Shown here in pieces: positions 37,530 through 43,590 of a DNA stretch of 64,000 bases (its first letter is position 1; every line of letters begins with the position of its first letter). The notes below the pieces were generated by a model. That model was not told the DNA's origin. It saw nothing but the letters and a program-made list of their open reading frames with translations, and searched no databases. A program made the position numbers and the translations under genes. Source of the stretch: Pedobacter sandarakinus (GTDB taxonomy: Bacteria > Bacteroidota > Bacteroidia > Sphingobacteriales > Sphingobacteriaceae). The stretch covers positions 434,001-498,000 of the forward strand of contig NZ_JAPIVG010000001.1 of assembly GCF_026240095.1 (NCBI RefSeq). The letters are read 5' to 3'.

Positions 37530-39416
37530 ATGAGCATACAAGAAAAAGGAAACATTTCCATCCACACAGAGAATATTTTCCCTATAATTAAGAAGTTTTT
37601 ATATTCTGATAATGAAATCTTCCTTCGGGAACTTGTTTCAAATGCGGTAGATGCAGTTCAGAAAATTAAAAGACTAGGTTCGCTGGGTCAGTTTAATGGA
37701 GAAGTAGGACAGCCCCTAGTTAAAGTTGCAGTCGATAAAGATGCAAAAACCATTACCATAAGTGATAATGGTTTGGGAATGACCTCCGAAGAAATCAAAA
37801 AATACATCAACCAGGTTGCATTTTCTGGCGCAAGTGAGTTTGTTGAAAAGTTTAAAGACGCAAAAGATGCAAATGAGATCATTGGTAAGTTTGGTTTAGG
37901 TTTTTATTCTGCCTTTATGGTTGCAGATTTAGTAGAAATTCAGACTTTGTCTTATCAGGATGGCGCTGCACCTGCACGCTGGGTTTGCGATGGTAGTACA
38001 GAATTTGAGATTACTGAAGGCAATAAAACCACGCGTGGTACAGATATTATCTTGCATGTAAATAAAGATTCGGAAGAGTTTTTAGCTGAATCCAAGCTGC
38101 AGGAAATCTTAGATAAATATGCTAAATTTTTGCCTGTGCCTATCCAGTTCGGAACAAAAACTGAGTCGGTAGAAGATGGCGAAGATGAAGAGGGTAAGAA
38201 AAAGTATAAAGATGTTACTGTAGACAACATTATCAACACTACTAATCCAATCTGGACAAAAGCTCCTGCAGATTTGTCAGATGAAGATTACCTTAATTTT
38301 TATAGAGAGCTCTACCCATTTAGCGAAGAACCGCTCTTCTGGATCCATCTTAATGTAGATTATCCTTTTAATTTAACAGGCGTTTTGTATTTCCCTAAGT
38401 TGAAAAACGATTTTGAAATGCAACGCAATAAAATTAAGCTCTATTCGCGTCAGGTATTTATTACTGATGAGGTTAAAGATATTGTACCAGAGTTCTTAAT
38501 GTTATTACATGGCGTAATCGATTCTCCAGATATTCCATTAAATGTATCACGTAGTTTCTTGCAAGCCGATAGTAATGTTAAAAAGATAAACAACTACATT
38601 ACTAAAAAAGTTGCCGATAAGCTGGCAGAGCTATTTGCCAAAGACCGTAAATCTTTCGAAGATAAATGGAAAGACATTGGCTTATTCGTAAAATACGGAA
38701 TGATTAGTGAAGAGAAGTTTTATGATAAGGCTAAAGATTTTGCGTTAGTAGGCAATACTAAAAATGAATTATTCACGCTAAATGAATACAAAGAAAAGGT
38801 AGCTCCTTTGCAAACCGATAAGAATGGAACAGTAGTTTATTTATATGCTAACGATGCTGCAAAGCAAGATGCATTTATCCAGTCGGCAAATAAAAAAGAT
38901 TACGATGTATTGGTGCTGGATTCGCCTATAGATAACCACTTCATCAATCAACTAGAGCAAAAACTCGAAAAAACATCTATTAAACGTGTCGATTCGAGTG
39001 TTGCTGATAAATTGATTGACAAAGATGAGGTAAATGAGCATGTATTGAGTGAAGATCAGGTGAAAGAAGTTACTTCTATTTTCGAGAAAGCAATTACAAA
39101 ACCAGGGATGCAGGTTGAAGTTGTAGCCTTGAATCCTGATGAGTTGCCTGTTACCATTACCATGGATGAATTTATGCGTCGCATGAAAGATATGGCTGCT
39201 ATGGGTGGCGGAATGGGTTTTTATGGGCAAATGCCAGATAGCTATAAAGTAGCTATAAATGGAAACCACAAACTTGTGAGTAAGATTTTACAGACTAGTG
39301 GCGATGAACAGGAAAACCTTGCGAAACAAGCAGTAGATTTAGCTTTACTAGCCCAAGGTATGCTAACTGGTGCAGAGCTTACTGCTTTCGTAAGCAGAAG
39401 TGTGGCTCTGATTTAG
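37530..39416 (+). CDS. htpG: Hsp90-family molecular chaperone HtpG
   Basis: 628-residue ATP-dependent chaperone. The N-terminal GHKL ATPase domain has RELVSNAVDAVQKI, the DNGLGM motif and GKFGLGFYSAFMV. The middle domain holds PLNVSRSFLQ with the catalytic Arg, and the C-terminal dimerisation domain ends the protein. Length is normal for bacterial HtpG. It is a single-gene unit with terminators on both sides. Confidence 0.97.
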   Translation: MSIQEKGNISIHTENIFPIIKKFLYSDNEIFLRELVSNAVDAVQKIKRLGSLGQFNGEVGQPLVKVAVDKDAKTITISDNGLGMTSEEIKKYINQVAFSGASEFVEKFKDAKDANEIIGKFGLGFYSAFMVADLVEIQTLSYQDGAAPARWVCDGSTEFEITEGNKTTRGTDIILHVNKDSEEFLAESKLQEILDKYAKFLPVPIQFGTKTESVEDGEDEEGKKKYKDVTVDNIINTTNPIWTKAPADLSDEDYLNFYRELYPFSEEPLFWIHLNVDYPFNLTGVLYFPKLKNDFEMQRNKIKLYSRQVFITDEVKDIVPEFLMLLHGVIDSPDIPLNVSRSFLQADSNVKKINNYITKKVADKLAELFAKDRKSFEDKWKDIGLFVKYGMISEEKFYDKAKDFALVGNTKNELFTLNEYKEKVAPLQTDKNGTVVYLYANDAAKQDAFIQSANKKDYDVLVLDSPIDNHFINQLEQKLEKTSIKRVDSSVADKLIDKDEVNEHVLSEDQVKEVTSIFEKAITKPGMQVEVVALNPDELPVTITMDEFMRRMKDMAAMGGGMGFYGQMPDSYKVAINGNHKLVSKILQTSGDEQENLAKQAVDLALLAQGMLTGAELTAFVSRSVALI

Positions 39417-39438
39417 TTAGATTAACATATTAGTTGAT

Positions 39439-39472
39439 AAAAGGAGAAGCTTAGGTTTCTCCTTTTTTTTTT
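39439..39472 (+). terminator. terminator after htpG
   Basis: Stem AAAAGGAGAA (39439-39448) / TTCTCCTTTT (39457-39466) followed by a long T run. Confidence 0.8.
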
Positions 39473-39475
39473 GGG

Positions 39476-39508
39476 ACAAAAAAAAGTCCGGAAATCAATC
39501 AGGACTTT
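39476..39508 (-). terminator. terminator after the HsdR-N-type gene
   Basis: On the minus strand AAAGTCC (39502-39508) pairs with GGACTTT (39483-39489) and is followed by a T run. It faces the htpG terminator. Confidence 0.7.
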
Positions 39509-39555
39509 AATTTTTCAGAATTTTTCGGGAACTCTTAGATTAAAATAAAATAGGG

Positions 39556-40044
39556 TTAGCTAGCTACAGATTTTTGCTCAACGTTGAAGTAATCTTTATG
39601 ATCTTCAATCATCTTAGCAATTGTTGCTGCTTTTGTATCAGTTAACTTAAACTCGAATAATGGTTCTTGGTTTTTCTTCGATTTAACCATTTTTTCAGTA
39701 TAAAAGCGATAAACTAGGCCATTGGTAAGTAAACCATATTTCGCTTTTGTTTTACGGAAGTATTTAGATAAACGGGAGTCGTGTATGTCTAAACTATCTT
39801 CATGATGTTTGCACTCAACCAAAATCGTCGGCTCTCCATCTTTCATAATGGTGTAATCAACCTTCTTGCTTTTCTTTACTCCAAAATCTAAAACAGCTTC
39901 AGATTGAACTTCTGAAGGATCAAATCCTAAGATTTGAATAAAAGGCATAACTAAAGCATTCCTAGTTAGATCTTCTGATTGAACTTGTGGAAGCATTTTT
40001 TTGATTCTTACAGCAAATTGGCCGATTTCGTCTTTAAGTTCCAT
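39556..40044 (-). CDS. stand-alone type I restriction HsdR N-terminal-type nuclease domain
   Basis: 162-residue protein matching the N-terminal HsdR domain (PF13588-like). The core is PD-(D/E)xK-like: VQSEAVLDFG, KVDYTIMKDGEPTILVECKH, giving the Asp and the E-x-K catalytic residues. No helicase motor, methylase or specificity gene is nearby, so a complete restriction system is not present here. Such short proteins are common orphans in Bacteroidota and their role is not known to me. It has its own terminator and an inverted repeat about 150 bp upstream of its start. Confidence 0.8.
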   Translation of the reverse strand: MELKDEIGQFAVRIKKMLPQVQSEDLTRNALVMPFIQILGFDPSEVQSEAVLDFGVKKSKKVDYTIMKDGEPTILVECKHHEDSLDIHDSRLSKYFRKTKAKYGLLTNGLVYRFYTEKMVKSKKNQEPLFEFKLTDTKAATIAKMIEDHKDYFNVEQKSVAS

Positions 40045-40798
40045 GGTAATATGTATGTTTTAGATGTATTAATTTTTCGGTTGTACATTAATTAAGCGCT
40101 TGCAAATGCTTTAATCACCAGCTTTTTCGCATATAAAGCCTTCATTAAAATGGCGCCATTATCTTTCAATTTTTCAAATTTAATGCATGCACCCAATTTG
40201 AAAGTAAGCTATCCGATCCTTAATCTCTACCGCTAAAAGTCCTGAATGTTAAAAATGATTTGAAGCATCTTTAGTAAAAACATCAATGCTTACCGTTTTT
40301 GAAGTTTACAAGATTTAAGAATCTAATTGTGTATAGAAACTAAATCTTTCATCAAAATCAACCGTTCAAATACATGTACATTACCTCATTAGAGTTAGTA
40401 CAGGTATTTATTAACAAACATTGGGACAATTATTTAAACAATGAGTTAAGTCTCTGCTTTGTATTTCTCTTTTATTTTTTCAACTCTTTAACCCAATCTT
40501 GCATGGCCTGTTTCTTTAAACTTTTTATCAACAGGCTATACAAACTTGGGCAGGCAAATGTTAATTTAACCTGCACACAAACCTGTGCTGGTTAATTGTT
40601 TTTGGCAAACATTTTAAAGATTAGAAAAATATTAGAGGGTAATGATTTTTTTACATCAACCATGGAGTATTTTACACGAACACCCAAGTTCTTTAGACGA
40701 AACCATACCCGTTTTTTTTTAGGTTTGAAAGGCCAATACAATCCAATTTTTATTTAACTTGCATTGAAATCATTCCAGCACTCTTATTATAAAACACC
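40045..40798. other. long gene-free interval before the LytTR regulator
   Basis: 754 bp with no convincing gene. It holds a 9-bp perfect inverted repeat (TTTCAAATT at 40072-40080... paired arm AATTTGAAA at 40195-40203; the left arm lies at 40172-40180), a 12-bp palindrome AATGGCGCCATT (40149-40160), a hairpin-like AACCTGCACA/TGTGCTGGTT (40568-40593), and a 19-bp element (40645-40663) that recurs upstream of the histidine kinase. The correct left-arm position is 40172-40180. A small plus-strand ORF at 40374-40595 was judged unlikely. Confidence 0.5.
40645..40663. promoter_or_regulatory. 19-bp element shared with the kinase/precursor promoter region
   Basis: ATTTTTTTACATCAACCAT here matches ATTTTTTTACACAAAGCAT at 42402-42420 at 16 of 19 positions. 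It lies 135 bp before the LytTR regulator gene. The T run makes chance similarity easier, so this is only a candidate. Confidence 0.3.
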
Positions 40799-41542
40799 AT
40801 GAATCTAAAATGCGTTGTTATCGATGACGAACAGCATGCAATTGAGGTACTTACCGACCATATTGCCGAAATGCCTGGTTTAACAATCTTCAAGACATTT
40901 ACTAGCCCCATCCAGGCATTAACAGAAATTAGTATCGATGATGAGATCGATTTATTATTTATGGACATTGATATGCCGGGAATCAACGGCTTAGAACTGG
41001 CAAAAAATATAAGAGAAAAAGCTAAATATCTTATTTTCACAACAGCGCATCCAGACTACGCGTTGCAGGCTTTTGATGTTCAATCAGACCAATACCTGCT
41101 TAAACCAATATCGTTCGCGAAATTTGCGCTAGGGATAGATCGAATTTTAAAGAAAGAAGCAAATAATGCCAAGGCTGCAGCAAAAGAATCAGATCAGGTG
41201 GCTGCCCTTTACATCAAAGGCGATCATAAGTATGCTTTTTCTAATATTGCGATTGATGAAATACTTTACATAAAAGCATTACAAAATTATATACAAATCA
41301 TTACCAAGAGCGAAACGCACACAACCTATCTTACATTAAAGGAGATTGAAAAGGCTTTAGAAAACCATGCATTCATTCGTGTAAACAAATCAAATATCGT
41401 GGCTAAAGCTGCGATTAAAAAGGTAGATGGCAATATCATCCGCCTGGTTAATAATGAAATGATTCAAATCGGGGAAGGCTACAAAGAAGCTTTTTTCGCC
41501 TATGTACAGAGTAGTTTATTAAAATCTAACAGAAGTCAATAA
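40799..41542 (+). CDS. LytTR-family response regulator
   Basis: 247-residue regulator: an N-terminal receiver domain (D9/D10 pocket, phospho-acceptor D56 in LLFMDIDMPG, conserved Lys in DQYLLKPIS) and a C-terminal LytTR DNA-binding domain (about 135-240, with IAIDEILYIKALQNYIQI and HAFIRVNKSNIV). Its expected partner is the LytS-type kinase at 42469, 0.9 kb away on the same strand. Between the two lie five peptide genes on the opposite strand; the last one stops 1 bp from this stop. This suggests that the pair controls the peptide locus. Confidence 0.93.
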   Translation: MNLKCVVIDDEQHAIEVLTDHIAEMPGLTIFKTFTSPIQALTEISIDDEIDLLFMDIDMPGINGLELAKNIREKAKYLIFTTAHPDYALQAFDVQSDQYLLKPISFAKFALGIDRILKKEANNAKAAAKESDQVAALYIKGDHKYAFSNIAIDEILYIKALQNYIQIITKSETHTTYLTLKEIEKALENHAFIRVNKSNIVAKAAIKKVDGNIIRLVNNEMIQIGEGYKEAFFAYVQSSLLKSNRSQ

Positions 41543-41543
41543 A

Positions 41544-41690
41544 TTAAAAACTATCTATAATGAAACTGGTCATAACTGAATGACTCATGTCGCCAGTCGG
41601 ATTGGTAGAGAAACTGTTCTGAGATTTAACGTTTTTGTAGACGAATACTGTCTTTTTAGAAATTTTTGCACTCGGGGATTGATTTTTCAT
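41544..41690 (-). CDS. RiPP precursor peptide, copy 5 (last in transcription order)
   Basis: 48 residues, no cysteine. The Lys-rich leader half contains KISKKTVFVYKNVK (residues 9-22), shared by all five copies. The second half contains FSTNPTGDMSHSVMTSF, also shared. It is the most diverged copy: SPSA near the N terminus, S23/S26 instead of A/N, and IIDSF at the end instead of IVDNL. It is a candidate substrate for the LanB-type dehydratase at 43574-46369. The start is the ATG at 41690, aligned to the other copies; a longer frame reaching 41726 is ignored. Its stop lies 1 bp from the LytTR stop. Confidence 0.85.
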   Translation of the reverse strand: MKNQSPSAKISKKTVFVYKNVKSQNSFSTNPTGDMSHSVMTSFIIDSF

Positions 41691-41709
41691 GATTCTAACA
41701 ACTAATGTA

Positions 41710-41856
41710 TTATAAATTATCGACAATAAAGCTAGTCATTACAGAGTGGCTCATATCACCAGTTGGATTGGTAGAGAAACTATTTTGAGCTTTTACGTTT
41801 TTGTAAACGAACACAGTTTTTTTAGAAATTTTACTTGGTGTATTTTGATTTTTCAT
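41710..41856 (-). CDS. RiPP precursor peptide, copy 4
   Basis: 48 residues, no cysteine. It differs from the two central copies only at residues 8 (Ser for Asn) and 26 (Ser for Asn) and ends in IVDNL. Seven Ser/Thr are invariant in the second half (S28, T29, T32, S36, S38, T41, S42). The gap to the copy before it is 11 bp and to the one after it 19 bp. Confidence 0.85.
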   Translation of the reverse strand: MKNQNTPSKISKKTVFVYKNVKAQNSFSTNPTGDMSHSVMTSFIVDNL

Positions 41857-41867
41857 CTTGTTAAATA

Positions 41868-42014
41868 TTATAAGTTGTCAACGATAAAACTTGTCATTAC
41901 AGAGTGGCTCATGTCACCAGTTGGATTGGTAGAAAAATTATTTTGAGCTTTTACATTTTTGTAAACAAACACAGTTTTTTTAGAAATTTTATTTGGTGTA
42001 TTTTGATTTTTCAT
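41868..42014 (-). CDS. RiPP precursor peptide, copy 3
   Basis: 48 residues, no cysteine. The protein is identical to copy 2 and the genes differ at a single silent base (codon 14, ACT versus ACA). The 11-bp gaps on both sides keep a constant 158-bp unit. Leader and core boundary is unknown: no GG or GA cleavage motif is visible. Confidence 0.87.
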   Translation of the reverse strand: MKNQNTPNKISKKTVFVYKNVKAQNNFSTNPTGDMSHSVMTSFIVDNL

Positions 42015-42025
42015 CTTGGTAAATA

Positions 42026-42172
42026 TTATAAGTTGTCAACGATAAAACTTGTCATTACAGAGTGGCTCATGTCACCAGTTGGATTGGTAGAAAAATTATT
42101 TTGAGCTTTTACATTTTTGTAAACAAACACTGTTTTTTTAGAAATTTTATTTGGTGTATTTTGATTTTTCAT
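42026..42172 (-). CDS. RiPP precursor peptide, copy 2
   Basis: 48 residues, no cysteine, identical in protein sequence to copy 3. The near-perfect DNA identity over 158 bp implies recent duplication or gene conversion. No Shine-Dalgarno sequence is seen, as is usual in Bacteroidota; the short 11-bp spacer ending in ACCAAG before ATG may allow translational coupling. Confidence 0.87.
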   Translation of the reverse strand: MKNQNTPNKISKKTVFVYKNVKAQNNFSTNPTGDMSHSVMTSFIVDNL

Positions 42173-42183
42173 CTTGGTAGATA

Positions 42184-42327
42184 TTATAAGTTGTCAACGA
42201 TAAAGCTTGTCATTACAGAGTGGCTCATGTCACCAGTTGGATTGGTAGAAAAATTATTTTGAGCTTTTACATTTTTGTAAACAAACACTGTTTTTTTTGA
42301 AAGTTTCACTAGGTTAGGAGTTTTCAT
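42184..42327 (-). CDS. RiPP precursor peptide, copy 1 (first in transcription order)
   Basis: 47 residues, no cysteine. The N-terminal ten residues (MKTPNLVKLS) differ from the other copies, then SKKTVFVYKNVKAQ and the whole Ser/Thr-containing second half match copies 2 and 3. It lies nearest to the promoter region shared divergently with the histidine-kinase gene. As the most distinct leader with a conserved core, it marks which residues are under constraint. Confidence 0.87.
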   Translation of the reverse strand: MKTPNLVKLSKKTVFVYKNVKAQNNFSTNPTGDMSHSVMTSFIVDNL

Positions 42328-42468
42328 AATAGGAAAGATTTAAAGATTATTGTTGTTGTTATTAATTTCTGTAAAGATGCACTGAAGATAAATTGCTGAC
42401 CATTTTTTTACACAAAGCATCACTTTTTGAAGATAAAACCACTAATTAAATAGATATAACGCTAAAAA
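42328..42468. promoter_or_regulatory. divergent control region of the precursor array and histidine kinase
   Basis: 141 bp between two divergent starts. It holds two perfect direct copies of TGAAGATAAA (42383-42392 and 42428-42437), 45 bp apart, and the 19-bp element at 42402-42420 shared with the LytTR upstream region. LytTR regulators bind direct repeats, usually about 21-22 bp centre to centre, so 45 bp is about twice the usual spacing. No clear TAnnTTTG box is visible in either direction. Confidence 0.4.
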
Positions 42469-43590
42469 ATGACCTTATTTAATACTAGAAAATTGTATCA
42501 GAAATATAAACTCCACCTCCTAGTTTGGAGTTTGTACATCGTTTACGAAGTGTTTATACTAGGCTTAGTTACTAATAGTTTTAGGCAGCCTGCAGCTTAC
42601 TTAGTAGTATACTTAGTAAGTATAAGTACCTTCTACATTTATGCTTTGGCTTTAGAAAAAATCCTAAGGAGTGACACTAAATCGCTTAAGTTTTTGAAAA
42701 TCACGTTGCTGATAGTAGCAATGATTTTTGCATATGTAATTTCTACTTATATACTCATTTTACTTTTCGAGCAGATACATCTTATCGCTAAAAATCCGGA
42801 AAGGGCATTCGATAAAGCATTCATCCTTTCATGTATATACCGCTCATTACTTTACATTGGTTATGCTACTGGTTATGTATATATATTAAAGTCGTTTTCC
42901 GACCAGAAAAGAGTCGAAGCGCTTGAAAGACAAAACCTCATAACACAGATAGAAAAGCAGGCCTTGGAAACAGATTTGGTTCAATCTCAAAATAATTTCT
43001 TACGCAGCCAGATTAATCCCCATTTCTTATTTAATACGTTAAACTTTATTTATAACGATGCACGTAAAAAGGCTCCGATGGCAGCAGATGCCATTATGAA
43101 TTTATCTGAAATGATGCGCTATGCCCTGAAACGCCCCGAAGTATCAGAATTGGTTCCTCTGAGTGAAGAAGTAGAGCAAATAGAACATCTCATAAACCTA
43201 CATCAGCTGCGCACCGCCAACACCGTTAATATCTCATTAGAAATTAATGGCGATTTATTTGGCCTAAGGTTTCCACCACTTATTTTATTAACCCTGGTAG
43301 AAAACATGTTTAAACATGGGAATGTATCTCATTCTACGCAAGCTGCGCTTATCAGAATAGAATATAGCCAGAGTAATTTGAACATCAGCACCATAAATAT
43401 GGTAAATGATAATAAAGGCAAAGAACATGAGAGCCACCACGTTGGTTTAGAGAATATTACTAAAAGGCTAAATAATTTCTACAAAGACGATTACATTTTT
43501 AGGTATTATAAAGATCCACTTAACCGATACATTACAGAAATAGATGTTACGGTAAGCAATCCATTGGCGAAACTTAACTCTTTTCAATAG
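42469..43590 (+). CDS. LytS-type sensor histidine kinase
   Basis: 373 residues. Four hydrophobic segments (about 15-35, 42-62, 72-98, 120-140) form the membrane sensor, followed by a short coiled coil and the His_kinase domain (PF06580-like) with phospho-acceptor H185 in QINPHFLFNTLNF, and an ATPase domain (LTLVENMFKHG). The probable partner is the LytTR regulator at 40799. Its 3' end overlaps the lanB-type gene by 17 bp, tail to tail. The separation of kinase and regulator by an opposite-strand peptide array is unusual, since these pairs are normally adjacent. Confidence 0.92.
   Translation: MTLFNTRKLYQKYKLHLLVWSLYIVYEVFILGLVTNSFRQPAAYLVVYLVSISTFYIYALALEKILRSDTKSLKFLKITLLIVAMIFAYVISTYILILLFEQIHLIAKNPERAFDKAFILSCIYRSLLYIGYATGYVYILKSFSDQKRVEALERQNLITQIEKQALETDLVQSQNNFLRSQINPHFLFNTLNFIYNDARKKAPMAADAIMNLSEMMRYALKRPEVSELVPLSEEVEQIEHLINLHQLRTANTVNISLEINGDLFGLRFPPLILLTLVENMFKHGNVSHSTQAALIRIEYSQSNLNISTINMVNDNKGKEHESHHVGLENITKRLNNFYKDDYIFRYYKDPLNRYITEIDVTVSNPLAKLNSFQ

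Larger units (their letters stand above)
41710..42327. repeat. tandem 158-bp repeat of precursor genes
   Basis: Four units with a constant 158-bp period, each one precursor gene plus an 11-bp spacer; the fifth, diverged unit (41544-41690) follows after a 19-bp spacer. The two central units are almost identical and the outer ones diverge, as expected from unequal crossing-over or gene conversion. Confidence 0.9.

Noticed and set aside
39556..40044. Complete type I restriction system
   Set aside because: Only the HsdR N-terminal-like domain is present; no motor, methylase or specificity gene is near it.
40374..40595. 73-codon plus-strand ORF before the LytTR regulator
   Set aside because: Low-complexity, Phe/Cys-rich translation with no recognisable domain; it sits in AT-rich gene-free DNA.
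41746..42262. Three 66-codon plus-strand ORFs repeating in the 41.7-42.3 kb region
   Set aside because: They are the antisense reading of the minus-strand precursor repeats. The minus frame shows a conserved protein with synonymous changes and starts aligned to each unit; the plus frames do not.
41544..42327. CRISPR array
   Set aside because: The 158-bp period is set by tandem protein-coding units with no short repeat/spacer pattern and no cas genes.
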